A stretch of 64,000 nt of DNA from Buxus sempervirens (Eukaryota; Streptophyta; Magnoliopsida; Buxales; Buxaceae). Under the pieces are notes generated by a model, which was given only the letters and a program-made list of their open reading frames with translations, had not been told where the DNA came from and did no database searches. The stretch's first letter is position 1. Each line of letters opens with the position of its first letter. Made by a program: the position numbers and the translations under genes. This document shows, piece by piece, positions 33,301 to 48,300 of this stretch. The stretch lies in assembly GCA_947561395.2 (NCBI GenBank), contig OX387192.1, positions 11,940,221-12,004,220 of the forward strand. The letters run 5' to 3'.

Positions 33301-36300
33301 CATGAGTATCTACACATATTCCTTGAACATTGTTCCATCCTATATTCATAACCTACACAAGTCATAGTGAAACCTTGAAGGATCTGAAGCAATATTCTAA
33401 TGAACTCATGTCAAGCTGGTCAAACCTACCAGGTGAGCCATTTTAGGACCAATCCCTGGAAGTGAAAGTAATTCCTCCAATGAACTGGGGATGTCTCCTT
33501 CATACTTCGTTAGACATATATTTGCAACCTTCTTCAAGTTACAAGCCTTTCTTGAGTAAAATCCGACCTATAAATTAAGACTTGCAGAAGTTAATTTAAT
33601 TAAGGCGCAAAAGATTAATAGCTAAGGAGCTATATTGTGACATCACCTATATCATTGCAATTATAAAGACATTAATAAAGCCGATGAGTCATCTTTCTGA
33701 TTTTCTATCAAGTGTTGACTTAAACTGAGGAAGTCTTTCAATTATCTGATCACCTGACCTAGGGTTAACATACCGGGTAAATCAAGCTCTTGATAGTTGC
33801 CTCATCAGCATTGTCAAGGGCATCAGCAGCAAGTAGACCATTTTGGTGTAGCCTCTGCACTGCTCCTGCAATCCTTAAAACTTGAGCAAATGAAAAAAGG
33901 AAAAACAAATAAAAGACAAAGTTGAGGAAGCGCATAAACTGATAATATATGTTTTTGAATGACATTACTACCACAATTGTTGAAAGATACATCGCAAGAT
34001 GCAGGATTCTGGGGACAGCTTATCAATTTCAGCAATTAAATCTCCTAAAATAATTTCAATGTTATATAACAATAAATTTCTGACCTAAAAAGTCCCTTTA
34101 GATAATCAATGACAAAAGAAAAGGTAGAAATAAATATAAAAATCTTGTGAAAAGACAGAAAAGAAATTGCAGATTTCAATCTTAAATTAATAGTCACAAC
34201 AATCAGAGATTGTATCACTCGCTGCTTTTAGACAACTTCTTTATTCTTTTTAGCCTCAAGGAATTGGTGAAGATAAAAGAAGTTGGATTCTAGAAAAAAA
34301 ATGACTCCTCAGTTCATTCCTTTGAAAGTGCTTTGCAGTTTGCACTCATCCATAGAATCACTCTTTCCCCTCTATAAAGCTGTTTGGAAGGTTCCAATGC
34401 CTACAAAGATTGCGTTTTTCTTTTGGAGATGTTAATACCTTAACCATTGATAACATCATTCACTGACATTGGATCATCCCCAACCAATGTGTAATATTCA
34501 AGGCAGATGACGAAACTGTTCATCACTTCCCTCTTCATTTTCAAGCTCTTTCAGGGATTTGGAGCAGTTTGTTATTGACTTTCAGATGTCTTTGGCATTG
34601 CAAAAACCACTGTGACTCCATAGAAATCTGGAAATTGAAGCACAGGGACAAAGGAAGAATCTGGTAATGGAAAGTCTTTTCTTTTGCTGTCTGGTGGATA
34701 TTTGGAAGGAACAGAATCAGATTTTTTTTTTTTTAAAATAATGAAAACAAATGGACGTCATCATTTGGAAAAGCACCAGATCTACATTTCAATGGTCACA
34801 AGGCAACAGATGACTTTCATGACTTCATTTTCTCCCCTTTTTGCTCATTCTGTGAAAATATGCAGCAGTCCTTCCGTTTTCTCCACCTTTTTGTCTATCT
34901 TTCATGTGTTGCTGGTTATTATCTTGCTGCTTTCTGTACTTCTTTTTCATTTGTTTTAACTTGGCTCTGGAATGTCATCAGGATAGAAATCTGTCCAATG
35001 TTCCATCCCCAACATGCTTATTCTACCGTATATAGTAATAACTACTTTCAGTACCAAACTGTAAATGTACCACAAAGTAAAAATAAATACAAACATCTTC
35101 CTCAAAGAACAAAGCGACTCAGTGGAGGTGAGTTCCCAGGAATTAAGATTTCTCAAATTTCAGGACTTGCCATGAGTAACTTCATCCTTCGTTTGGCTTG
35201 ATAGAAGTGATGAGACCAGAACTGCAAATCTTCTTTCCTGATAAAAAACGAGGAGGATTGTTTCATTTACAAAACTCATGCATCCTGTAAATTTAAATAC
35301 ATAACTATAGTACTATGATTACAAGAGTTGATTAAACAAGATGATGATGAAAATGGGAAAGACAGATGAATTATAGCTCAATATTCTCTATAGGCAATAC
35401 ATTCTAAATAGTGGCATAACGAATTAAGTAAAAATAACATGAAAGTAAACTAGGTTATTGTCATCATAGAGAACTTCCAAATCACACTTCTCAGATTACA
35501 TTGGTATATCTCCATTAGCAAACTTATTTCCATCACAGAAAAGAAAAATAAGCACAATTGCACTTTTGATAGGCATTTTATTTTGCTCTTTATGACATGG
35601 AAGTCAAGCGTCACAATAAACTAAGAAAAAAAAATAAAAAATCATGGAAGCAAGTTTTGAACTTTCTTCCTTACCGTAAATGTCAACACTATTATAATAA
35701 TGAACTCTGATTAGTATCTTAAAGTGGAAGAAACCTGAAAGTTTAAGTGTTTAAATAGTTCCAGCCAGATAATTTCACAAAAATTGTTAAACGAAGAGAC
35801 ACTTTTCAACAACTATTGCCTTTTCTCAAAATTGTTCACTAGATCCAGGGGAGAAATGGAAAAAAGGAAGAAAATGATGGAAAAAGAAGTATATTAGCAA
35901 CATATAGAAATTTGGAGTTTTATAACTCATTATTATGTCTAGGTGTTGTGCAAAGTGAACATAGCCAATCATAATTTGACAAATATGTCAGACAAGGAGG
36001 TATCCTAATCAGTTCAATTTTGAAATCTGGCCACAGCCTGCAATATAAGGGTCAAACAGTTGCACTATGAGAATACAGCAACATCAAACACATCAAGAGG
36101 TAATATTTTTTGCAGAGTTACAAGAATAATCATTCACTCTTAAAATGGAAAAAGAAAAATACTAATTATTTCATTTCTAGGCAGTCTCATATGAAAATAA
36201 GCCCTTCGAAGCATCTGCATGGCTGTTGCAAATTTTTTTCACATGGAATACCAAATAATGGTGCACAGGGATAGAGTCTCATCACTCGGGCTTCCAGATG

Positions 36301-39300
36301 CCAAGAAATGTATGAGAACCTTGATTTTAGGGTCACTATATAGCTTCATAGATGTAATCCACTATGCCCAGGATATTGTACACATTATTATTTTAAAAAG
36401 GGCTACATAGTAGTAGTTATGATTATCCATAAAGCTCCTATTATTAACTTTTTTTTTCTATTAAAATTGAGATTAGAAGTTTCTTTTTCTTATGGTGAAA
36501 ATTTGGATGTCATTCAACATCAGGAGCGGTTATTTAACATGGTATCGAAGTGAGAGGTCTTGTGTTCAACTCTCGAGGGCGAGTTTACCTTGGCACTTAT
36601 TTGTATCCAGGATGTTCAAACTGTAAAATCTTGAATTTTTGGGGAAAATAATAATATAATTTAAATAGGAATATGGGGAAGAACAAATCTAAAGTAATTT
36701 GAAAAATATTGAGGAATTAAGATTAAACATGAAATAATGGGAGATGTAAATAAATAACGAACTATTAATTTTATTATAAATTGGAAATTAATGAGATTGA
36801 ATAGAATTATTTGGAAGGATAGAGTAAAACTAGATATTTGGGGAAGTAAACAATAATCTAAATGCATAATATGGAGAAGAGTGTTAAGGGGATCAAATCT
36901 GGAAATTTTGGAAGAAATCCAATGGTTAAATATGGTTTAAATAAAGTAAGGATATTTAGTCTTTTCCTAATTAACCAAATTAATAAAAAGATTAATTAAA
37001 TAATTATTAGATCTGGAAATTTTAATTTAATTATTAGATCTGAAAGTTTTAATTAGACCTATGTTGGATTTAATTTGAATTTAAATAGCAAGATTTATGG
37101 CCTAATAGGTGGGAAAAGGACTTATTGATAGTTATACTCAATTAGGGGTCTTAAATTGGAAAATAAGTGAGGTTATCAGGTGATTAGCATAAATTGAATT
37201 TATAATTGTAGTTAAAGTGGGATTTTTAAGTGACTGGAAATCATAGTTGAATTAGGTTGTGTTTGGAGCCTTGGATTTGGGGAGAAAAGAAAAGAAAGCT
37301 AAAAAGGAGAAAAGAAAAGAAAAATACTGATTTTTTTTTTTTTTTGATGTTTGGATGAGATGAGAAATGAGGAGTAAAGAAAAATATATTTTAGTGAGAT
37401 GATGGGTTAGGGTGGTGGACGAGTGAGAGTAGGCGGGTGCTGGTAGGGTGGTAGTGACAACGGCAGTGGCGGCGATAATGGTGGTGGTGGGTAGTGGTGT
37501 CGGGTGACGAGTGGCGGTGGGTGGTGGTGGTGGTGTGTGATGGCTGGCGGCGGTGGTGATGGGTGGTGGTGGTGGTGGTCGGCCGTTGTGGCAGGAGATA
37601 GTGGGTGGTGGTGATGGTGGTGGTCGATGGTACTAGTGGGGGGTGGGTGGGTGATGTGAATAGTAATAAGTGATAGCGAATTTTCTTTTCTTAAAAAATT
37701 CCTACCTTTTTGGAGAGCAATTTTTTTACAATGGAGAGAAAGAGGGAAAGAAAATTTGGAGAGAAAATCTCATTTTGATTCATTTAAACCAAACAAGAGA
37801 AAAGCAAGTTTTAGCATTTTCTTTTCTTTTCTCCCCAAATCCAGGGTTCCAAACACAGCCTTAGAGAGGAAATGCCAATTGGGGTAGATAATAACGAGGG
37901 TATAGCAGAAGACTTAGAAGAACATAGCATAGCCTTTTAGGTTTCTTTTATATTTTGATAGAGGAATTGTTTAGGAATTCTTTTATTTATGTTATATTTT
38001 GAGAAGTGTTGAGAATAGTTAGTTTACCTTTAAAATTCAGATCTGGTGAAATAAAGTCAGAGTTTATTTTTAAGTCCTCCGCACTTTTGTGCAGTAAAGG
38101 TTTGATGCTTAATGATGTTCTAGTGTGAAAATTTTTGTGACCTATAGAGGTCTGTGATGGGGGATTTGTACACCTTTGGTGTACAAGGTTGTATTTGTTT
38201 TTTGCTTTTATTAATATAATTTTCATTACCGATCAAAAATAAAAAAAAGTCTTCCACACTTTTATTAAGATAATAAAGTAGTTATTTGGTGTACTCCGAT
38301 ATTCAAATTTGACTAATTGTGAGTTTTATTATTGTTTCGGGGCCACAACACTAGCACTTTGGGTTTGGGTTTATTATTCTAATAAATCCGGATCCAGAGC
38401 GCTACACATACCCTATGTTTGTCTTGATTTTCTTGCTCTCTGCTCACGTTAAAATCTGCTACTTCACATTTCTATTTCAGTTATTTACTAGAAGGTTCGA
38501 TCCTCCATTGCCAAACCATCCTTCATCAACAAAAAGTCTGCTCTTCTGCAAAAAAGCAACCTTTCTTGGGCATATACCAGAGCTGGAATTCTAAGCTTTG
38601 TTCTTGATTTCCAATGTTGTACACAAAATAAGGTGAAAAAGGTACTTATTGCCTTGCTATTTCATTTGATTCCATTGAAGCCAAAGTTGGTACGCTCATG
38701 CCACTACATCTTTTGCGCCACCCTACCAAGAAATTCTGAAAAATCTAAAAGATAAAAAAAAAATAGAAAAAATAAAAGCATTTGTTAAAAATGTGAATAT
38801 ATATGCATGTACATATATATATGAAAGGATATATCTATATACTTGGTGCATCGTTCTGGCCGGTGCCAACCTGAAGTAGCATCAAAACAGGGCTTTTTTG
38901 GCGTACTACCTAAAAAAGAGCTTAAATGGGAGAAACAGGCAGCACATGCCACTTGTGCTGTCTGTTTCACCACTGAAATGGGACAAATGCCATGATTTCT
39001 CCCATTTCATTTATTTAACAGCACATGCAACATATGTGGTCTGTGCCATTGCAAAATAAATTTTTTTCCTAATTCCAAGGGTAATAGAGTCATTTCACCA
39101 ACATAGCACAGCATGAGTGGAGTTCCACTCATGCCATGGTAAAATGAGAAAAAAGGTCTTTTGAGGGCAAAATATTGATTTTGTCCTCATCATTGAGTTG
39201 CGCTCATGGAATCATTCAAAAAATTTTGAAAGTCAAAGTTTCAAGGGTGAAATAGTAAGTTCACCTTCAAAAAATGGATGGCACATGCGGCTTCATGCAT

Positions 39301-42300
39301 AAATTTCCCGTGCATGCCACCCAAAAAAAAGCACAAAGTGCTTGCGCATGCTGCCAAAAAAAGTAAAGTGTTAAAACTCTTTACTTAATTCCCGTGCAAG
39401 ACCCGTTGATAACATGCTAGACTGCTAGTGCCTTTTTAATAACATGCTATACCACTAGTGCCTCTATAAGGCTGCAAGTCGCAGCCCTCTAGGTAAGAAA
39501 CATTATTTAGGAGGCATTATTGAGGCCAACCAATTTTCAAGCCCCAACAATGACAATGTCCTCCTCTACTCCTGAAGCCTATATATTAGATGAAGGCTTG
39601 TTAGATTTAGAGTGTTTAGTTGGCTGAATTCTACGCCAAAAGGTGGTCTAGAGTGTTTAGGATAGGTTCTAGGAGTTGCGGTTCAAACTGAGTTGAAAAA
39701 GGAGTTAAAATAAGCAAAGTTGCATTTGGGGCCAAATGGCAGCTCGATCCTGACTCTAGCCTGAAGAATAAGTTGAATTCAAGAGCCAAGCCTAACCCAA
39801 GCTCAAGCCTGACACTTGCATGAAGGCAAATTCGTTCTCAGACAATTTTAGACCCGAGACTAGTATAAGATAACACCTGATTGAACGTTCGAGCCATGAG
39901 GATTAAGATGAGTCGCGTCCGATATCAAGCTTGAGCCTGACATTAGCCCGAAGAAGAAATTGAGAATTAAGTGTTCAGGCCAATCCTGCGCCTAACCCAG
40001 GCTCGAGCTTGAAAGCTTCCAAAAATTTGAAAACTCAGTTTTTTATTTCCAATTTGATTCCTACCTTTACCACAACACCTTGGAAACCTATAAATAGGAC
40101 TAGGGGATTTTCCTAAAGGATATTAATGATATTTTAGAAACCCTAGAAGTCCTATTCTTCCAGAGAAATCTCCTTTCTTTGTTTTCTGTTTTTGAGCCCT
40201 CTTTTCTTCTATTCTTCCTTGTGGAGTTCTGGGTTGGGGAGAATTGAACGTGGGAGTTCCAACAGTACCAAACGTGGTCATTTAGTGTGATCGTATGAGA
40301 GATCATTGGAGTTCTAGAGTGTTGCTGGTTGTAGATCCTAAGAGTTCTTCAGTGGCTTGACAAGTCAGTGAGTTTCAGAGTCTAGCAAGGTTTGTTGAGT
40401 TGTTTGAATCACATTGTAAGTCTTCTTCTCATACTGGTTCTTTTGGTGGCTCCTGCATAATCCCGGAAGGTTTTTCTCATAGAGAGTTCTCTTTGAGTTT
40501 TCCCTTTGTCACCATTGTCTTTTTTTTTTTTTTTACTTTAGTTTACTTGAAATTTGGTTGGCTATTAACTACTATGGTTGTAATTACTTGAGGACTTGTG
40601 CATGCTATTTAATTAAGGACTTATCTTTAGTTAAGTAGAAAAACTTTAATTCCACTGTGCTACAATTATTCACTCCCTCCCCCTCTCTAGATGTATTTGG
40701 AGTCTAAACACTATTTTTCATTCTAAATTGGCAGCATTTGGATTTTGAAGGAAGGTGGTTATTCTAAATCGGTATGTAGTTATTCTCTATAGTTTCCGTT
40801 TTTACATTTAGTTTCTCGATCTGTGTTGAATAGCATGAAATAATTTTCTAGGCACATATATAATTTAAGCATCAACGATTTTCCTAGCAGTATACCAATT
40901 TAATAAATTTGAAGATGAGTTTGAGTTTCCAATTTAACCCACTTCCTAGCAGTGGGTTCGATTTTCCTAGCAGTTCCAATTTAAATTGATGGATTAGTAT
41001 AAAAAATTTTATTGATCATTACAGATCATTTATTCATGGTATTAAACTATTAATCAACGAAGATGGAAGTTTAACCAATAAAACATATCCTTTGATGATT
41101 GATGGAAACATTTAAAGTAAGAATGCAAATGGTTCAAACGGTTGAACTAGATCAGAACCAGTTCAACAACCCTTAATAATGGTAAGAAAAAATTTAAAAA
41201 ATTTAATTTTCTTCAATAATAATTAGTTGTTCTTAATAGTTAGATTTTCTTTTTCATTTTAAAGATTTGTACAATAGAAGTAGTAGCATTTTGTCCCCAT
41301 CTATTGATGGTCAAGTGATTGCAATGACTCCTATGTATCTTGTGTGTTTTACCACACATTTACTTGAGGTCTTGAACACTAGACTGTCATGTACTAAGGT
41401 GCAGCCATACAGTATATAGTAGGCGACCTGTTTTACTTTTACCAAACAAGTCTTTTAAATCTAAACACCTACACGGCTACACCTCTATACAGTCAAATAA
41501 ATAAATCATTCAAAGAAATAAATCATTTAAAATTGTCAACATCATTAAATAAATTAACCAATCAGATCTTTTAACAGTCAAATATTTTAATAAATCCATC
41601 AGATCCTTCAGACAAATCTCTAATGAACATTGCATAGACTTAGCTTGCATAGTAAAATTCAATTTTTGGATCTTTACATCCATCATATTTTGCTGTGATG
41701 CAAAATTGAGAAGAATATGGTTTTTTAGAAGTGGACTAACATTTTTTCGGATTCTTCTTATAGTTCCAGATAGCAATTACTGCCTTATGCCTCTTACATA
41801 ATGGTTGCTTAAGACAGCTTACAAATTTAATGCATAGATTTTATTAATTTTTTTTAATGGCATGTACTATGGATCATTCATGATTCACTTGATTTGAAAT
41901 ACTTGGGTTAGAGTTTTGATCATTGGAAATTAAAGACGTCAAAGTCTTTCATTTTCCAAGTTCATATTTATGTTTTAATATTGCACATTATTCTAAAAGT
42001 AGCAAAAATGATACAGAATGTCATTGGCTTTCCAAGGTTATGTACAAGAATAGCAGTCTTTATTCTAGAAGTAAAAGGGAAATAGAATAAATGTTTTGGA
42101 CCAAAAAGTTTTATTTAAATATTTATAAGTTGCTAAAATTTGAAAAAAAAATTTTTAAATCACAAAAAAGTAAGAAAATGTAATGGATATGTACAAAGAG
42201 TTAATTTCTCATCGAAGTACCTGTTAAGTGGGGAATTATTTATTATAAAAAGTTGCAAAATTTTGAAACAAATAAAAAATTTAGAAATCATGCATAATTA

Positions 42301-45300
42301 TGAAAATGTAATGGAAATTCATAAAGAGATATTTTCTCATTGAAGTAAAGTTTTAAGTTATAATTTATCTTCATTACGTGTTTCTTTACACAAATATAGT
42401 GCTTAACATACATTTTTAGGTTGTACTTGTACCTTATTCTTTTATAGGTTTTTATTTGTACTTGTAGTGACTCAACATCTCATTTCAATTGACTACTATT
42501 ATGGCACACGGTTATATTGACTGGGAACACGCACATTCCTTACATGGGAATCAATCAACACACGCCTATTTGCAATTATTGTGGACAAGTGGTTAAAGGT
42601 AATGAAATTTTTAGATTGAAGCAACACTTGGCAAGGGGGGAATAAGGTTGACGTGCTTTACCCACAGGTCCCACTTGGGGTAATGACTACAATAAGGCAG
42701 CGCCACTTGTTGGGCTAGTATCTAAAGAGAAGAGAAAGGAGTAATTAAGAGGTAAGGCAGCAAATGGAACAGCCTCCAGCTCATCCATAGGAGGAAGGGT
42801 TGATATGATATTGTATTACCGCCTGACATGGTTATGGAGTATGAGAGGAGACAATATCATCAAATAATGTAGTCCGAGTGAGAGAGGTCAGTTGAGGCCA
42901 TGGGGTTTGAAAGGGGTGGACAGTTAACAGCCAAGGTTTTGGGGCTTGGAAGGACAGAATATGAGAGAGGCAGAGCACTAGAGAACAGTCATTAGGGTGC
43001 CAAGCCACCTTAAACGGGTACAAAAAACAAGGCATCAAAAGCCTATAGATTTAGATGAGCCTCCAGTTGATCCATGATTGTGTGGACCAATAGGCATGAA
43101 GCAGATGCTGAAAGATGTATGAAGGGTGCAATAAGAGAAAGGGTAGGGAAGTTTGCATCAAAGTTCATTATATTTAACCATACTCCAACAAATGCAGCGG
43201 ATAATATTCATTATCATAATATGATAGAAATGGTGCAAAAGTTGGGAGTAGGAGCTGTTCCTCCACCACAAAGTAAATATTATGGAAGTATTTAGAAGCT
43301 GAGGTGTTGGAAGGATGATGCAAGAGAGGTATAACCTTTTTATTCCTTCATTGCCGTTTCGCTTGGGAATATGGATGCACTTCTTCCTGTTGATTGGTGT
43401 TTCCTGGGTTCTGCCAGCTTCTTTTGGTGACTGCTTTGAGTAGCGGTGGATATTGGGCATAGGGACTAGGGGTTGTATGTTATATGGGATGGCTTTTCAT
43501 GTAGTTATATGGCATATTTGGATGGAGAGGAATCGCCGTACCCGGGATGACACATTGACTAGAGAGCAGGTGAACAACAGAGTCATGCTGGATTTATCCT
43601 CTTGGGCATCAATTAGACCAGAATTTCGTGATTGGAGCTGTTCATAGGTGATAGGGGAGTGGAGACTATGTTGCTTTTCATTAGCAGGGACTGCAAGAAG
43701 AGGAGATGTCAGATGGAGGGTGCCGATGAGTTGGGGGGGGGGGGGGGGGGGGGGGGGGGGTTGAAGATGAATGTTGACGGTAGTTCCATTGATAATCCTG
43801 GACCTTCCGGTATTGGAGGTGTTGTTAGAGATTGTACAGGACAGATATCTATCGTATTTAGTGGCATGGTGAGGAGTGGTGATTCCATACGGGCAGAGCT
43901 TATGGCTGTTCTTTTTGGTCTTTCGGAGGTTCAAAAGTGGGGATATAAGGACTTCATCATCTAAGGGGACTTTGTTACAATTATGAAATGGATGAGAGGA
44001 AATATGTCAGGGCCGTGGAGATTGTCACACCTTATTGGTAGAGCTAGAGCATTGGCACATGATTTGAATGTCTCGTTCAGTCATGTGCATAGAGAGGCCA
44101 ATGTCATTGCAGATCAATTAGTGAAGCATGGGACAGGGAGACAAGACATTTACATCGGGCCAATTTTAGAGGAGTTTATAGCATTTTGTTTAGCGTAGCG
44201 ACAAATTATGATGTGGGAGGGATTCTTTTGGTTCTTTTGTATATTGTAGGGCTTCGGTATATAGTGGTATAGTGGTACACGGTATTTCGTATCCCATCCT
44301 TATTAGTGCTTTTTCAGAGGCTAGGGATAGGATGATGAAATCCATACATATTTGTATTTACCACCTTTTCTTCTTTAATACATATCATTACTTATAAAAA
44401 TCAAATAAAAAAGAGAGGTATAACCTCTATTTAACCTGTGTGTTGCTCATTTGATTGACTTGATATTGGAAGGAATCTGAAAGAAGAAGAGGGTGGTTCA
44501 AGTGCTAAAACAAACCAGAACACTAACAACATTCATCTATAACCATGGTTTTGTGCTTCCTATGATAAGAGAGGCATGCCAGCGTGATATTGTCTAGCCT
44601 AGTGCCACTCGATTTGGCGCCAATTTTATTACACTTGAGAGTATATTAAAGCATCACAATGGCCTGAGATCGATGTCTGCTAATAACGAGTGAGCCTAGT
44701 CATCTTACAGTAGCACCTGATGGGTAAGGATGTTGAAGATATGATTTTGTCTAATTACTTTTGGGAGAGGGTGAGGTAGGATATTGGAGCCCATATACAC
44801 ATTATGGACTCTTAACATAGATATATATTTTATTCTCGGATCAGTATACCACATTATGTTCACTATGAAGGCACTGATCCAGGCAACATCCCCATGGTCC
44901 TATAAGTGGGTGCATATTATCGTTGACGACAGATGGATGGGTACACTGGTGCAGCCAAATAAAAACAAGCTAGGGAATATATCTAAGCTCACCAATGCTG
45001 TTAATAAAGTGTATGCAAGGCTGGATCAGAATTCTTCAACAAAGGAATTTTTTGAAAATAAGGTAGAAAGTTACTAAGTTAACAATTTAAAACTGCAGCT
45101 TAGGTTTTTTCATGTAAGTAAAAATGAAGTAATCCATTCATTTTTCCATATAGTTAATAGAAGATCATGTTTAGAGACGCCACAAGATCCTTTGCTACTG
45201 CTACAGCCATTGCTTCTACAAAGTCAATGATGCCCTGTAAGAACACCGAACTTAATTAAGTTTTTCATTCTTTTTAATTGTGTTGTGAACCTATCTACTA

Positions 45301-48300
45301 GAAACCATTCCTAGCTCATTCTTTTAGGCGATAGTGGAGCATATATGGGACTTATGCCCCAACACTTTGAGCACTTGCTGTCAGAATATTTGCACAGTCC
45401 GCCTATTCTTCAACCTGTGAGAAGAATTGAAGTACATTTGCACTGATATACATAAAAAAAAAAGATAAATTGATAGTCGTATATGAAGCTGCAAAAATTA
45501 GTATTCTGCCACTATAACATGAGGCTGAAACAGAAGGCCATCTAAGAAGTACAAAATACCACTCTATAGGACCCTGTCTTCTTATCTTCGGTCAGGATGT
45601 ACCTAATGATGACAATTTATTTCCTGTGTGAGAGATGCGAGATGGATGAGCCTGATGACGAACCTAGCACTGTGATTGCATATGCTGCATTAAATATGGA
45701 GATTGATGTTGACATTGTCATTTCAAAGGAGAGGGAGGAAAAGAGTGGGGATGTATTAGATAGACAGATGAATATTGTCCCCTCAGCTTTAGCATGACAT
45801 TAGTGTCACATGGCTAGAGCAAAGCCATTAAAGAGAGTGGTGATAGCATTGAGTCCGAGAATGATGATAGTGGGGGTGGTAATGATGATGACAGTGATAG
45901 TGTTGGTTCAGGTGGTAGGAGTAGTGGTACACAGAAACAACATCCATTGATAACTCCTTTTATTTATTTTTTGATGAGTAATGATATATATTAAAATAAG
46001 ATTGTAAAAAACAAAATAATTACAAGTATGTCCTCATCCCTATAGCCCTTCCCCCAAAAGGTACCAAAAAACCTCATCCCCACAAGGGCTATACAGACAC
46101 CCTATAGCCGTATAACCATAAACAAAAAGATACACTCAAGTACAATAAAAGACCCCATAACTACCCAAGACCTATGAAGGAAACACACATATATCCATAA
46201 ATTCCCCTGAAAGAGACCCAGAATAAATATCTGATCACAAGGCTCCACGTTTAGCAAGCTGATCTGCAATGTCATTAGCCTCTCTAAGCACATGGCTGAA
46301 CGAGATGTTCAACTCATATGCCAAGGCTCTCGCTCGACTGATGATATGTGATAGCCTCCAAGACACCAAGCCCATCTCAACACTGTAGCACTATCTCCTT
46401 CAACAATAAAGTCCCTGAATCCCCTCTTCTTGGCCTCCAGAAGTCCATATATAAGAGCCATACTTTCCACCCTAGTAGAATCCCCAACACCCACTGAACC
46501 ACAATCGATACATAGAGTCTCGCCAGTGCAATCCCTCATAACTCCACCAATTCCGGAAGGACCCGGATTACCCATTGAACATCCATCAATATTTACCTTC
46601 CAAACTCCCGCTTCTAGCGCTCTCCATCTTACACCTCCCCTTCCAATAGTCGATACAGAAGAGAAACAACAAAGACTCCACTCCCTCACCATCTGCATAG
46701 AGCTCCATCCTCTAAATTCCAATCTAATGGATGCCCAAAATGATACAATCGCAAGAATATCATAAATCAACTGATCCCTCCTTAAACACTCCTCTTGAAA
46801 AGATCGGCGGTTTCTTTCCATCCATACATGCCATGCCACTGCATGGAAGATCATCCTAAAGATAATGCGACCCATTTTTCCCAAACCCATTATTCTCCAT
46901 TGCTCAAAGCAATCCTCAAAGGATGCTGGCATCGCCAACGAGACACCTATCATCTTAAACAGCTCCATACAAATACCCCAAGTGATAGGGCATACCTTCT
47001 CCACCTCCTTTGAATAAGACCCGTAGTATTTATCCTATATAAAAAGGCAGTCCAAAGAATGGCCTTTATCTTTGGGGGCACTCTAGGGGACCAAAGCTTT
47101 GACACAGAGATTGCCACAAGAGAAGCAAGACAATCAAGAGACAAGGTATGAAAATAAGATCCACAAGAAAAAAAACACCAGAGGGAGAGGGGGAACAAAT
47201 GAACCTATTAGTAGAAGAGGAGTCTAAAAAACAGTCCTTTAAGCATTCAAAAAGAGAAGCTCTCAATAGGTCTTAACTCCCTCCTAAAATGAAGGATCCA
47301 AGAAAGTCCATAATCAGACCAGGATAGAATATCAGAAACAAAAACATTTGGGGATGTGGATACAGAAAGTAAATGTGGGAACCTAACAGCAAAGACAGAA
47401 CTCCCCCACCACAAGTCATACCAAAAACGAATAACACGCCCAGAACCAACGCACAAACGCAAATAAGGATAGAAAGAGTTAGCCAACATAACAACGGCTT
47501 TCCAAGGGCATACACCCGCGGGTCGAGCCCTCACATTAATGGACCCCCAATTAACACCTCTCCCATATTTGCTGACTAGAACCTGCTTCCATAGACTATT
47601 TTGCTCAATACTGAAACACCACAACCATTTTACCAGAAGAGATGAATTTCGAGATGCCACATTGCAAATATCCACCCCACCCCTCATCTTATCCCTATAG
47701 ACTTTTTTCCACTCAACTAGATGAATCTTCTTTTCTTCTCTCTCCTCCCATAAAAAATCTCTGTGCTTTCTCGAGAATGTCCACCACTCTCTTAGGCATC
47801 CGAAATAAAGAAATATAATATACAGGAAGGTTTGATAAGACAAATTTTATGAGACTAATCCTACCGCCTAAAGACAGGTAATTCCTCTTCCATAAAGCCA
47901 AGCATTTTTCCACTCTCTCAATAATCGGATCCCAATAACTTACCGACCTAGGGGACGCTCCAAGAGGTAGTCCAAGATAAGACAAAGGCAAATGACCTAT
48001 GGTGCACCCTAACAAAGCACTAAATCCTGATAATTCTTCCTCTCTAAGTTTAAACCCACCAGAGTGCTCTTTCCCCAATTCACTTTCAAGCTAGATACCA
48101 TATGAAAAGTGAGTAATATTCCTTTTGGCCACATAATCTGATTTCTAGACGCCTCCAGAAACACCAACATGTCATCTGCAATTGAAGGTGATACACCATC
48201 TGAACTTCCCTTTCAATCCTAAAACCTTGAATTAGACCCTTCTCAACCGCCTTATCCATAAACCAATATAGTGACACCGCCACCAAAGTAAACAAGAAGG

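Larger units (their letters stand above)
36622..38406 (+). mobile_element. Solo gypsy-type LTR with a MITE and a LINE scrap inside
   Basis: Starts TGTAAAATCTTGAATTTTTG and ends GGATCCAGAGCGCTACA. Flanks CAAAC (36617-36621) and CATAC (38407-38411) match at four of five bases, consistent with an aged duplication. Without the MITE and LINE it is about 1.0 kb. Confidence 0.8.

Noticed and set aside
33950-34040. Further NTH1 exon on the minus strand ([11 protein letters not shown] frame)
   Set aside because: Does not match NTH1; the adjoining exons already join exactly in phase without it.
43497-43934. 145-codon minus frame with a proline run
   Set aside because: Antisense of the LINE RNase H region; prolines come from the G28 tract.
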